DNA of 64,000 bases from Streptomyces flavofungini (GTDB lineage Bacteria > Actinomycetota > Actinomycetes > Streptomycetales > Streptomycetaceae), in contig NZ_BMVR01000003.1 of assembly GCF_014650815.1 (NCBI RefSeq), forward strand, positions 310,001 through 374,000, given 5' to 3'. Position 1 is the first letter of the stretch; each line of letters opens with the position of its first letter. Position numbers and translations under genes: made by a program. Shown piece by piece: positions 41,973 to 51,834 of the stretch. The notes under the pieces were generated by a model. It saw only the letters and a program-made list of their open reading frames with translations, was not told the DNA's origin and searched no databases.

Positions 41973-42629
41973 TCAGGTCAGTTGCTCCAGGACCAGGACC
42001 GCGCCGATCACGATCATCGCCGCCCCGGAGATCCGGGTGACCGCGCGGGCCGCGACCGGGCGGGTGCGCAGGACGGTACGGGCGAGCACGCCCACGGACA
42101 AGTAGATGGCGGCGCAGCTCAGGATGTGGACCAGCCCGAGGGTGCTGATCTGGAGGGCCAGCGGCCAGCCGGTGCCGGGCCGGGTGAACTGGGGGAGCAG
42201 GGCGAGGAAGAGGAGCAGGGCCTTCGGGTTGAGGCCGCTGATTCCGGCGCCCTGGAGGACGCGGCTCCGCCGGGACGCGGGGCCGTGCGCGGCGGACCCG
42301 GCCGTGGCCCCGGCGGACCCGGTCGCGTCGTCCGGCGCGGCGCCGGGCGTGCTCGGGCGGGTCAGCGTCGTCACGCCGAGGAAGATCAGGTACAGCGCGC
42401 CGAGGAGCGTCAGGGCGGCCAGCACGGCCGGATGGTCGGCGACGACGGCCGCGATGCCCGCCGCGACGACGGCGGTGAGGCCGACGTAGCCGAGCAGGAG
42501 TCCGCCGACGGCCGGGGCCACCGAGCGGTCCCGCAGTCCTGCCGATATCGCGTACGCCCAGTCCGCACCCGGGACCAGGATGAGCAGGACGGACACCGCC
42601 CAGAAGGCGGTGATGGAGCTGACGGCCAT
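41973..42629 (-). CDS. LysE/RhtB-family exporter
   Basis: The 218-residue protein starts MAVSSITAFWAVSVLLILVPGADWAYA, the family opening with the PGAD/PGP motif, after GGGAGGG. Six helices are visible, including VLAALTLLGALYLIFLGV and the conserved GLNPKALLLFLALLPQF (family G-L-x-NPK). An Ala/Gly/Ser-rich loop (TPGAAPDDATGSAGATAGSA) between helices 3 and 4 is long and of low complexity. LysE-type proteins export basic or hydrophobic amino acids. It is divergent from the Lrp gene (110 bp), a common arrangement in which the Lrp protein senses the amino acid and activates the exporter. Confidence 0.9.
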   Translation of the reverse strand: MAVSSITAFWAVSVLLILVPGADWAYAISAGLRDRSVAPAVGGLLLGYVGLTAVVAAGIAAVVADHPAVLAALTLLGALYLIFLGVTTLTRPSTPGAAPDDATGSAGATAGSAAHGPASRRSRVLQGAGISGLNPKALLLFLALLPQFTRPGTGWPLALQISTLGLVHILSCAAIYLSVGVLARTVLRTRPVAARAVTRISGAAMIVIGAVLVLEQLT

Positions 42630-42739
42630 GGATGTTTTTCCCTCCCTTTTCGGTGGCCTGAGGGAGGTTAGTTGCGATCTGCCCAAAGGTGCTCCCAAGA
42701 TCTGCCGAGCCGGGGTGTGGGAGTGGAAGAATCTTCCCC

Positions 42740-43192
42740 ATGGACACAGTCGACCGGCAGATCCTTGCCGAGCTGCAGAAGGACGGCCGTCTGACCGTCA
42801 CCGAACTGGCCGCGCGGGTGCGCCTGAGCCTGTCGCCGTGCCACCGCAGACTGCGCGAACTCGAACGCCGCGGCGCGGTGCGCGGTTACCGTGCCGTGCT
42901 CGACCCCGAGGCCGTCGGCCTGACCTTCGAGTCCCTGGTCTTCGTCACCATGCGCCAGGAGGACCGGGACACCGTCGCCGCCTTCGAGGCCGCGGTCGCC
43001 GACATCCCCAACGTCGTACAGGCGCAGCGCCTCTTCGGGGACCCCGACTACCTGCTGCGGATCGTCAGCAAGGACCTGCGGGCCTTCCAGCGGCTGTACG
43101 ACGAGGAGCTGGCGACGCTGCCGGGAGTGCAGCGGCTGAGCTCGACGCTCGTGATGAAGCACGTGGTGCAGGAGCGGTCGCTGCCGCTGTGA
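42740..43192 (+). CDS. Lrp/AsnC-family regulator
   Basis: The 150-residue protein starts MDTVDRQILAELQKDGRLTVTELAARVRLSLSPCHRRLRELERRGAV, a textbook Lrp winged HTH. A RAM domain with VFVTMRQEDRDTVAAFEAAVADIPNVVQAQRLFGDPDYLLRIVSKD provides the amino-acid pocket at the dimer interface. It is divergent from the LysE exporter and is likely its regulator. Two copies of GATCTGCC at 42676-42683 and 42699-42706 (23 bp apart) lie between the genes and might be its binding half-sites. A short G+C palindrome follows the stop. Confidence 0.93.
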   Translation: MDTVDRQILAELQKDGRLTVTELAARVRLSLSPCHRRLRELERRGAVRGYRAVLDPEAVGLTFESLVFVTMRQEDRDTVAAFEAAVADIPNVVQAQRLFGDPDYLLRIVSKDLRAFQRLYDEELATLPGVQRLSSTLVMKHVVQERSLPL

Positions 43193-43194
43193 GC

Positions 43195-43212
43195 CCGGCC
43201 CGCGCGGGCCGG
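43195..43212. terminator. G+C palindrome after the Lrp gene, weak terminator candidate
   Basis: CCGGCCCGCGCGGGCCGG is a perfect 18-base palindrome three bases after the Lrp stop. It can fold to a short stem with a tight loop but has no U-run, so it could equally be chance in G+C-rich DNA. Confidence 0.35.
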
Positions 43213-43312
43213 GGGGAGGGGGCCGGAGAGCGGGCCCCGGCGAGCCGCAGCGAGCCCCAGCGGGGGCCGGTGGGCTCCTGTGAGGTCCGTCTCGCGCGGG
43301 GCCATCCGTATG

Positions 43313-43326
43313 TGCAACTAGTTGCA
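43313..43326. promoter_or_regulatory. Palindrome TGCAACTAGTTGCA, operator candidate upstream of fadH
   Basis: This is a perfect 14-bp palindrome with A/T flanks (GT and TAAA) in otherwise G+C-rich sequence, 87 bp before the fadH start. Its right arm forms the -35 hexamer of the predicted promoter (43322-43327), so a bound dimer would block RNA polymerase. Regulators with such sites include MarR and TetR types; the downstream PadR at 45526 is one local candidate. Confidence 0.6.
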
Positions 43327-43350
43327 TAAAGCCGAGGGCTGTCCTACAAC
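43322..43350 (+). promoter_or_regulatory. Vegetative-type promoter of fadH
   Basis: TTGCAT at 43322-43327 and TACAAC at 43345-43350 are separated by 17 bases, the optimal spacing of the housekeeping sigma factor (HrdB-type). Transcription would start about 56 bp before the ATG at 43413. It overlaps the palindrome at its -35 end. Confidence 0.6.
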
Positions 43351-43376
43351 TGTTCTGACGACACCGACGACGCTGA

Positions 43377-45443
<2,067 letters not shown>

Positions 45444-45454
45444 GGCACCGGGCC

Positions 45455-45481
45455 GCGCGGCCGTCGCCCCGACGGCCGCGC
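45455..45481 (+). terminator. Terminator hairpin after fadH
   Basis: GCGCGGCCGTC (45455-45465) and GACGGCCGCGC (45471-45481) form a perfect 11-bp stem with loop GCCCC, 12 bases after the fadH stop. It separates fadH from the PadR gene. Confidence 0.65.
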
Positions 45482-45525
45482 GCCCGCACCACCGGGTGGT
45501 CACGCTCCGTCCCTAGGATGCCGAC

Positions 45526-46077
45526 ATGTCACTCCCGCACGCGATCCTCACCGCCCTGCTCGAGAAGCCGTCCTCGGGTCTGGAGCTGACTCGGCGGTTC
45601 GACAGGTCGATCGGCTACTTCTGGTCGGCCACGCACCAGCAGATCTACCGCGAGCTCGGCAGGCTGGAGCGCGACGGGCTCACCCGCGCGCTGCCGTCCG
45701 CGCAGGCGACGCGCGGGCAGAAGAAGGAGTACGAGGTGCTGCCCGCGGGCCGCGCCGAACTGGCCCGCTGGACGGCGGCGAGCCAGGACCCCAAACCCCT
45801 GCGCGACACCCTGCTGCTTCGGCTGCGCGCCGCGGCCGTCGTCGGCACCGACGGCATCGAGGCGGACCTGCGCCGCCATCTCGCCCTGCACGAGCAGCAG
45901 TTGGCCGAGTACGAGGAGATCGAGCGGCGCGATTTCCCGCCCGGCAGGGACGCCATCGAGGACCGGCTTCGCCATGTCGTGCTGCGGGCCGGGATCGACC
46001 TGGAGACGTTCTGGACGCAGTGGCTCACGCGGACGCTGGAGGAGTTGGCGGAGACCCAGGGGACTCCGGGGGAGTAA
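45526..46077 (+). CDS. PadR-family regulator
   Basis: The 183-residue protein starts MSLPHAILTALLEKPSSGLELTRRFDRSIGYFWSATHQQIYRELGRLE, the standard PadR winged helix with the Y-x-x-L-R/E-x-L-E pattern. The C-terminal effector half is helical (LRDTLLLRLRAAAVV, HLALHEQQLAEYEEIERR). PadR proteins of this length belong to the subgroup-1/Vir_act_alpha_C type, which sense small aromatic or lipophilic compounds. It lies 83 bases downstream of fadH across a terminator hairpin, so it is probably transcribed separately. It could act on the palindrome upstream of fadH, but that is inference. Confidence 0.9.
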   Translation: MSLPHAILTALLEKPSSGLELTRRFDRSIGYFWSATHQQIYRELGRLERDGLTRALPSAQATRGQKKEYEVLPAGRAELARWTAASQDPKPLRDTLLLRLRAAAVVGTDGIEADLRRHLALHEQQLAEYEEIERRDFPPGRDAIEDRLRHVVLRAGIDLETFWTQWLTRTLEELAETQGTPGE

Positions 46078-46158
46078 CCCGAGGGGAGTCCGGGGGAGCG
46101 TTGGGGCGGCTGTGGGGCGGGGCCGCGCCCCGGCCCCGGCCCGTCGCCGCCCGCCCGG

Positions 46159-47292
46159 TCACCGCCCGAGCGTCACCGCCGTCGGATCCCAGTCCTCCGG
46201 CAGCGGCGTCGGCGGCACGACCTGCGCCGGGAGCCGCGTGAACTCCGCGCGGTCCGCGGAGCGCGTGATCGCTGCCATCGTGTGCAGGACGTGCAGGGCG
46301 AGGGCGCCGGAGGCACGGTGGGTGTCGCGGGCGCCGCGGCCCGGCGGATCGTCGGCGGCACGGATCGCGCGGGCCATGTCGAGCACCCCGAGCCCCCGCC
46401 CGTCCGTGCGCCCCCGCACCGGCAGTTCACGCCACGCGTCGTCGCCGTTGGCCCGCACCCGCAGCGGGCCGCGGAACGTGTTCGGGTCGGGCACGGCCAG
46501 GGTGCCCTCCGTGCCGGTGATCTCGAACCGGATGCGCGGGTGCGAACTGTCGAAGCTGAACGTCGAGTTGGCGCTCGCGCCCGAAGCGAAGTCAAGGAGC
46601 GCGCTCACATGCGTCGGCACGTCGACGGGGAACGACTGCCCGGCTTTCGGCCCCGACCCGACCGTGCGTCGCACTCTGGCCCGCGCCGCCGTCGCCGCCA
46701 CCCGCTCCACACGGCCGAACAGCGCCACCAGAGCCGTCAGATAGTAGGGGCCGAGGTCGAACAGCGGCCCCGCGCCCGGCTGGTAGAAGAACGCCGGGTC
46801 CGGATGCCAGGCCTCGGGGCCGAGGCTCTGCACCGCCGTCGTCGCCGCGACGGGCGTGCCGATGTGCCCGGCCCGGACGGCCCGCAGTGCCGACTGCAGC
46901 CCCGCCCCGAGGAACGTGTCGGGCGCGCCCCCGAGCAGCAGCCCGCGCTCGGACGCCTCGGCGAGGAGCTTCTCGGCGTCGGCGGGATCCGTGGTGAGCG
47001 GCTTCTCGCCGTACACGTGCTTGCCCGCCCGCAGCGCGGCCGACGCGACCTGCGCGTGGGCGGCGGGCACGGTGAGGTTGACGATCAGCTCGACGTCCGG
47101 CTCGTCGAGGACGGTGGGCAGGTCACCGGCGAGCGGTATGCCATGGGTGGCGGCCGCGGCGGCCGCCCGCTCCGGGACGATGTCCGCGACGGCCACGATC
47201 CGGATGTCGGGGAAGGTGCCGAGGGTGCGCAGGTACTCGGCGCTGATGACGCCCGCGCCGACGACGGCGACGCCGACCGGACCCGTGTTCAC
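46159..47292 (-). CDS. Gfo/Idh/MocA-family oxidoreductase
   Basis: The 377-residue protein starts at GTG 47292. The NAD(P) Rossmann motif is GVAVVGAGVISAEYLRTLGTFPDIRIVAVADIVPE; the EKP signature is GEKPLTTDPADAEKLL; and the C-terminal sheet domain includes FDLGPYYLTALVALFG and FDSSHPRIRFEITGTEGTLAVPDPNTF. These enzymes oxidise sugars or inositols or reduce keto-sugars. The gene starts in a 4-bp overlap (GTGA) with the sugar-phosphate isomerase gene, so the two form a tightly coupled pair, as in inositol or rare-sugar pathways. The DTHRASGALALHVLHTM end is usual for actinobacterial members. Confidence 0.92.
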   Translation of the reverse strand: MNTGPVGVAVVGAGVISAEYLRTLGTFPDIRIVAVADIVPERAAAAAATHGIPLAGDLPTVLDEPDVELIVNLTVPAAHAQVASAALRAGKHVYGEKPLTTDPADAEKLLAEASERGLLLGGAPDTFLGAGLQSALRAVRAGHIGTPVAATTAVQSLGPEAWHPDPAFFYQPGAGPLFDLGPYYLTALVALFGRVERVAATAARARVRRTVGSGPKAGQSFPVDVPTHVSALLDFASGASANSTFSFDSSHPRIRFEITGTEGTLAVPDPNTFRGPLRVRANGDDAWRELPVRGRTDGRGLGVLDMARAIRAADDPPGRGARDTHRASGALALHVLHTMAAITRSADRAEFTRLPAQVVPPTPLPEDWDPTAVTLGR

Positions 47293-48041
47293 ACGGCCTC
47301 CAGGGCGCTGACATACGTACGGCTGGCCGCGAGTTCCCCGAGCAGGTCGCCCGCGCAGGCGTCGAACTCGATGACGCGCCAGGCGTCCGGCGCCGCGGCG
47401 AGGACCTCCGGCACGGGCATGGTGCCGCCGCCGACGGCCACGTTCGGGTCGTCCTTCGTGCCGGGCCCGTCCTTGAGGTGCAGCGCCTCCACGCGGTCGC
47501 CGAGGCGGGTGAGCAGGGCGGGGACGTCGGCGCCCGCGACCGCCGCCCAGTACGTGTCGACCTCCAGGAACACGTCCGGGTCCAGGAGTCCGGCCAGGAC
47601 CTCCAGGGCGGGGCGGCCGCCGTGGCTCGCGAGCCGCGGCTCCACCTCCCACCAGTGGTTGTGGTAGCCGAGCCGCAGCCCGTGCCGGGCGGCTTCGCGC
47701 GCGAGGCCGCCGAGGCGGTCGGCGACGCGGGCCAGGCCGTCGTACGTCGTGAAGTCCTCGTGCGGGAATCCGGCGGGGACGATCGCAAGCGGCGTGCCGA
47801 GCGTCGCCACCGCGTCGAGGACGGGGCCCGGTTCACCGGTGAGGAGCTGCACGGCGTGCGCGCCGGACACGGTGAGGCCGAGGTCGTCGGCGAGGCGCCG
47901 GAGCCCGGCCGCGTCGTCGGTGACGTCGTACGCCTCCACCGCGCCGTATCCCATCTCCGCCAGTCGGCCCAGGGTCCCCGCGCGGTCGGCGGTGAACTCG
48001 TCGCGTACGGAGTAGAGCTGAACGCTGAGCGGTCGTGGCAT
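47289..48041 (-). CDS. Sugar phosphate isomerase/epimerase family protein
   Basis: The 250-residue protein starts MPRPLSVQLYSVRDEFTADRAGTLGRLAEMGYGAVEAYDV. It is an AP-endonuclease-2-type TIM barrel with metal-ligand positions in RLGYHNHWWEVE, VFLEVDTYWAAVAG, VEALHLKDGPG and WRVIEFDACAG. The IolE/IolH/Hyi-like fold acts as an isomerase, epimerase or dehydratase on sugars and inositols; this one is closest in appearance to the YcjR/IolE-like group found beside Gfo/Idh/MocA genes. It is first in the two-gene operon (overlap GTGA with the dehydrogenase). The ribosome-binding site GGAGGGACCTCC lies just before the ATG. Confidence 0.91.
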   Translation of the reverse strand: MPRPLSVQLYSVRDEFTADRAGTLGRLAEMGYGAVEAYDVTDDAAGLRRLADDLGLTVSGAHAVQLLTGEPGPVLDAVATLGTPLAIVPAGFPHEDFTTYDGLARVADRLGGLAREAARHGLRLGYHNHWWEVEPRLASHGGRPALEVLAGLLDPDVFLEVDTYWAAVAGADVPALLTRLGDRVEALHLKDGPGTKDDPNVAVGGGTMPVPEVLAAAPDAWRVIEFDACAGDLLGELAASRTYVSALEAV

Positions 48042-48147
48042 GGAGGTCCCTCCCCGTCGGCGGCTGGGAGGACCGTAAGTCGCGAAGGGCGAGTGGACAA
48101 GGGTGCGACGCCCGCACCGGAGCCGGGGGATTCCGCGGGGCCGAGCG

Positions 48148-49125
48148 TCAGCGCACCCCGTAGGCGCGGGCGAGCACGTCCACGGTGGTGGCCATCGCCC
48201 GGCGCAGTTCCGGCGGGGCGACGACCTCGACGTCGACGCCGAGGCGGAGCAGTTCGCCGCAGGCATGGTCGGTGCTCTCGGTCGGGATGACGGCCTCGAC
48301 CCAGCCGTCGTCGCCGACGGGGGTCGCGGTGGCCGCGGCGGCCCGCGCCACCTCCGGGGGGACGTTGTCGGGCAGGCGTCGCAGTCCGCGCGGGGAGAGG
48401 CGGATGGTGGCGGTGCCGGTGTGGCGGCGGCGCTGGAAGTCGTCGAGGTACGAGGCCCAGTACGCGCCCAGGTCGAAGTCGCGCGGCCGGTCGAACCGCT
48501 CGTCGCTCGGGGTGGCGTCCAGGACTTGGGTGACCCGGTACGTCGCGATCCGGCTGTCCGTGGCGGCCACGAGGTACCAGGTGCCGGACTTGAGGACCAG
48601 GCCGTAGGGGTGGAGGCGGCGGCTCACCTCCTGCGGCGCGCGCCAGCGGCGGTAGCGCACGTCGACCGCGTGCCGGGCGAGCACCGCGTCGACGAACAGG
48701 GGCAGATGGGGTGTCTCCTCGGGCTCCCGGTACCAGCCGGGAGCGTCCACGTGGAACACCGTGGCGGTCCGCGCCGCCTCCTCGCGCGGTCCCGCCGGCA
48801 GCGCGGCCAGGAGCTTCAGCCGGGCCGCCGCCACCTCGTCCGCGAGGCCCAACTCGGCGGCGGGGCCGGGCAGTCCGGCGAAGAACAGCGCCCGCGCCTC
48901 GCCCTCGCTCATCCCGGTGAGACGGGTGCGGTAGCCGTCGAGGAGTTGATAGCCACCCGTGCGGCCCGGCTCCGCGTAGACCGGGATCCCGGCCTCCTGC
49001 AGCCGCGCCACGTCACGGTAGGCGGTCCGCACGGAAACCCCCAGCTCGTCGGCGATGCCGCGCGCGGACACGCGGCCACGGGACTGCAGCAACAGCAGCA
49101 GCGACAGCAAGCGACCGGCGGACAT
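48148..49125 (-). CDS. WYL-domain transcriptional regulator (YafY-like)
   Basis: The protein has 325 residues. The N-terminal HTH-11 reads MSAGRLLSLLLLLQSRGRVSARGIADELGVSVRTAYRDVARLQEAG. The central domain carries the WYL region at RRLHPYGLVLKSGTWYLVAATDSRIATYRVTQVLD. A C-terminal WCX extension follows, with WVEAVIPTESTDHACGELLRLGVDVEVVAPPELR. Such regulators sense ligands (nucleotides or nucleic acid) through the WYL barrel. The gene is divergent from the NIPSNAP-family gene with about 60 bp between starts. Start is taken at 49125; the frame is open to 49164. Confidence 0.9.
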   Translation of the reverse strand: MSAGRLLSLLLLLQSRGRVSARGIADELGVSVRTAYRDVARLQEAGIPVYAEPGRTGGYQLLDGYRTRLTGMSEGEARALFFAGLPGPAAELGLADEVAAARLKLLAALPAGPREEAARTATVFHVDAPGWYREPEETPHLPLFVDAVLARHAVDVRYRRWRAPQEVSRRLHPYGLVLKSGTWYLVAATDSRIATYRVTQVLDATPSDERFDRPRDFDLGAYWASYLDDFQRRRHTGTATIRLSPRGLRRLPDNVPPEVARAAAATATPVGDDGWVEAVIPTESTDHACGELLRLGVDVEVVAPPELRRAMATTVDVLARAYGVR

Positions 49126-49186
49126 GCGCACATTCTCCCCGGAAACACTGACAGCCCCTGGCACACGGCTTCCCTACGGTCGGCGC

Positions 49187-49951
49187 ATGCGCACCGAACA
49201 GGAGCCCGCCGTGCCCCCTCATGCCCCCGTCAGCCCTCCCGCCGTCGTCGAGCTTCGCCAGTACACGCTGCGGCCCGGACGGCGCGACGAGCTCATCGAG
49301 CTGTTCGACCGGGAGTTCGTCGAGACCCAGGAAGCGACCGGGATGAGCGTGCTCGGCCAGTTCCGGGACCTCGACGATCCCGACCGCTTCGTCTGGCTGC
49401 GCGGATTCGAGGACATGGCGGCACGCCACCGCGCGCTGACGGCCTTCTACGGCGGCCCCGTCTGGGCCGAGCACGGTCCCCGGGCCAACGCCACCATGGC
49501 CGACTCCGACGACGTCCTGCTGCTGCGCCCCGTACCGGCGGCGAACGATCTCACCGTCTCCCCGGCCGAACGTCCCCGCGCCGGCGCCCCCGCACCGGAC
49601 CGGTTCGTGTCCGCCGCCGTCTGGTCCTTCCCGCCCGGGCGCTCCGACGGCGTCGCACTGATCCAGGACGGACTGCTCCCCGTCCTCCAGAGCACGGGAC
49701 CCGCGCCGCTCGCCGTCCTCACCACCGAGGCGGCGCCCAACACCTTCACCAGACTGCCGGTCCGCACCGGCGAGAACGTCGCCGTGGTCCTCACCTCGTA
49801 TCCGGACGAGCGGGCTCAGCGTCGTCACGTCGCCGAGGTGCGGGCCCATCCCGTCGCGCGGGACGAGGTCCTGCCGGGTATCGAGCGGAAGCAGATCGCG
49901 GCGCCGCAGGTGCTCCGGCTCGCGCCCACCGGCCGCTCGCTCATCCGCTGA
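49187..49951 (+). CDS. NIPSNAP-family protein
   Basis: The protein has 254 residues. Two NIPSNAP-like ferredoxin folds appear: VVELRQYTLRPGRRDELIELFDREFVETQEATGMSVLGQFRDLDDPDRFVWLRGFEDM, with AFYGGPVWAEHGPRANATM, then a second half with the shorter VWSFPPGRSDGVALIQDGLLPVLQSTG. Bacterial members are dimeric alpha-beta barrels of unknown activity, often induced with WYL or TetR regulators and found near monooxygenases. Its start lies 61 bp from the divergent WYL regulator, and its end overlaps the convergent monooxygenase gene by 11 bp. Confidence 0.85.
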   Translation: MRTEQEPAVPPHAPVSPPAVVELRQYTLRPGRRDELIELFDREFVETQEATGMSVLGQFRDLDDPDRFVWLRGFEDMAARHRALTAFYGGPVWAEHGPRANATMADSDDVLLLRPVPAANDLTVSPAERPRAGAPAPDRFVSAAVWSFPPGRSDGVALIQDGLLPVLQSTGPAPLAVLTTEAAPNTFTRLPVRTGENVAVVLTSYPDERAQRRHVAEVRAHPVARDEVLPGIERKQIAAPQVLRLAPTGRSLIR

Positions 49952-51113
49952 TCTCGGTGCTCCGCCCGTATCCGGTGCTCGGCCCGTCCCCGGCGCCCGG
50001 CCCGTCGTCGGTGTCCAACAGGCCCTCGGCGCCGCTGTCGAGGAGCTTGGCCGTCTCGGTCGAGCGGGGAAGCATCGCCGCTTCGTAGGCGCGGACGGCG
50101 TCGTCGACGGTGGCCGCCTCGGCGAGGGCGAGGGCGAGTTCACTGGCGTCCAGCATGGCGAGGTTGACGCCGACGCCGAGCGGCGGCATGAGGTGGGCGG
50201 CGTCGCCGAGGAGCGTCACCGTGGGGTGGTGCGGCCAGGTGTGCGGCACCGGCAGGGCGAGGATCGGGCGGTCGACGTAGGGGCCGTCGTTGTCAGTGAT
50301 CATCCGGCGCATCCGGGGTGACCAGTGGGCGTAGCGCTCCAGGAGCAGGGCGCGGATGCCGTCGGTGTCCCGGGGCGTCAGGCCGCTCGCGCGGATCCAG
50401 TCGACCGGGACGCGCTGGATGAGGTAGACGCGGATGTGGGCGCCGCCGTTGCGCTGGGCGAACACGGCACGCTCGCCGTCGGCGGCGTGGGCGCCGCCCG
50501 GGCCGACCAGGTCCGCGATCTCGGGGTGCCGGTTGTCGACGTCGTCGAACCACGCCTCCAGGAAGCTCACGCCGGTGTACGCGGGCACCGCGGGGGAGAC
50601 GGCCGGGCGGACCCGGGAGAAGGCGCCGTCGGCGCCGATGACCAGATCGGCCTCGACGGTGGTGCCGTCGGCGAAGTGCAACCGCCGCGGCCCCGCGGCG
50701 GGTCCGCTGACGCGCTCAAGGGCCCGGCCCCAGCGCACGGTGCCGGGCGTCAGGGAGCCGAGCAGGAGGTCGCGCAGCCGCCCCCGGTCGATCTCCGGCT
50801 TGAACGTCTCGCCGGGCGCCGGGACCTGGTGGGACGTGCGGGTGCCTGCCGGGTCGAGCAGGCGCATCTCCTGGCCCTCGGGGCGGGCGAGCGCGAAGAA
50901 CTCGTCAAGCAGTCCGGCCGAGCGCAGGGCGATCTGGCCGTTGTCGGCGTGCAGGTCCAGCGTGCCGCCCTGGTCACGGGAGTCGGGGCCGGTGTCGCGG
51001 TCGTGGACGGTGACCGTGAGGCCGTGCCGCTGCAGGACGCGGGCGCAGGTCAGCCCGCCGGGACCGGCCCCGATGACGCTGATCCGGGCGCGGGAAGGGT
51101 GCGGAGAAGTCAT
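49941..51113 (-). CDS. FAD-dependent monooxygenase, TetX-like
   Basis: The 390-residue protein starts MTSPHPSRARISVIGAGPGGLTCARVLQRHGLTVTVHDRD, with GxGxxG. The DG motif is VIGADGAFSRVRP and the GD motif is TLLGDAAHLMPPLGVGVNLAMLDASELALALAEA. The GGTLDLHADNGQIALRSAGL segment is characteristic of the TetX/tetracycline-destructase branch of class A flavin monooxygenases. Those hydroxylate tetracyclines, but most actinobacterial relatives act on unknown substrates, so resistance should not be assumed. The C-terminal Gly/Asp/Thr tail is low complexity. Divergent from a TetR gene with a palindrome between. Confidence 0.9.
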   Translation of the reverse strand: MTSPHPSRARISVIGAGPGGLTCARVLQRHGLTVTVHDRDTGPDSRDQGGTLDLHADNGQIALRSAGLLDEFFALARPEGQEMRLLDPAGTRTSHQVPAPGETFKPEIDRGRLRDLLLGSLTPGTVRWGRALERVSGPAAGPRRLHFADGTTVEADLVIGADGAFSRVRPAVSPAVPAYTGVSFLEAWFDDVDNRHPEIADLVGPGGAHAADGERAVFAQRNGGAHIRVYLIQRVPVDWIRASGLTPRDTDGIRALLLERYAHWSPRMRRMITDNDGPYVDRPILALPVPHTWPHHPTVTLLGDAAHLMPPLGVGVNLAMLDASELALALAEAATVDDAVRAYEAAMLPRSTETAKLLDSGAEGLLDTDDGPGAGDGPSTGYGRSTEISG

Positions 51114-51164
51114 GGAAAGGAGAGTAGGTGCAAAAGTGTAATTCGACAACTGAGTGGTGAAGTT

Positions 51165-51207
51165 AGCTAAGTGGCAGATGCCATTAAGCTGCACATGTCA
51201 CTAAGCT
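51165..51207. promoter_or_regulatory. Operator candidate between monooxygenase and TetR genes
   Basis: A 26-bp imperfect palindrome at 51165-51190 has left arm AGCTAAGTGGCA and right arm TGCCATTAAGCT (10 of 13 positions symmetric). A third half-site, TGTCACTAAGCT, lies at 51196-51207 in the same orientation as the right arm. The half-site consensus is about AGCTNANTGNCA. It sits between divergent starts at 51113 and 51239. The adjacent TetR regulator is the natural candidate to bind. Confidence 0.6.
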
Positions 51208-51238
51208 ACGGATGCCGCCATCGGCTAGGATCACGCCC

Positions 51239-51829
51239 ATGACCGAGCCCCCCATCGGCCGCCGCGAACGCAAGAAAGCGGCCACCCGGCAAGCGATCGC
51301 AGACGCCGCCCTGCACCTCTTCCTGGAGCGCGGCTACGACGCCGTGAGCATCCGGGACATCGCCGACGCGGCCGACGTGTCGACCACCACGGTGTTCAAG
51401 CACTTCACCGGCAAGGAAGCCCTCGTCTTCGACCGGGAGGAGAGCACGGACGCCCAGTTGGTCGCCGCGGTGCGCGACCGGGACGCCGACCAGAGCGTCC
51501 TGGACGCCCTGCGACAGCACGTACTGGACACCTGGCTGCCGATCGCGGCACACCCGCAACGGGAAGCGTTCAACCAGCTCGTGGACTCCACCCCGGCGCT
51601 GCGCGCGTACGCCGAGCGCATGTGGATCCGGCACACCGACACCCTCAGCGCGGCCCTCGCCGACGAGTGCGGCGTGGCGCACGGCAACCTCGCCTGTGCC
51701 GCACTCGCCCGCTTCGCCCTCGACGTTCCGGTCCTCGCGCAGGGGCAGAAGGACCACCGGGCCGCGGTCGAGGCTGTCTTCGACATGCTGGCGGGCGGCT
51801 GGCAGCCGCCCGCCAGGACGTCTGCGTAG
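51239..51829 (+). CDS. TetR-family regulator
   Basis: The 196-residue protein starts MTEPPIGRRERKKAATRQAIADAALHLFLERGYDAVSIRDIADAADVSTTTVFKHFTGKEALVF, a complete N-terminal TetR HTH. The C-terminal part has the ALRAYAERMWIRHTDTLSAALADE pattern of the FabR/AcrR-like subgroup. It is divergent from the TetX-like monooxygenase with 125 bp between, which hold three related half-sites (51165-51207). Repression of the monooxygenase and itself, relieved by the enzyme's substrate, is the simplest model. Six bases downstream lies the convergent DM13 gene. Confidence 0.92.
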   Translation: MTEPPIGRRERKKAATRQAIADAALHLFLERGYDAVSIRDIADAADVSTTTVFKHFTGKEALVFDREESTDAQLVAAVRDRDADQSVLDALRQHVLDTWLPIAAHPQREAFNQLVDSTPALRAYAERMWIRHTDTLSAALADECGVAHGNLACAALARFALDVPVLAQGQKDHRAAVEAVFDMLAGGWQPPARTSA

Positions 51830-51834
51830 CGCGG

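Noticed and set aside
49941-51829. Tetracycline resistance locus
   Set aside because: The TetX-like enzyme and TetR pair fit, but family members in actinomycetes act on many substrates and there is no tetracycline efflux or ribosomal protection gene.
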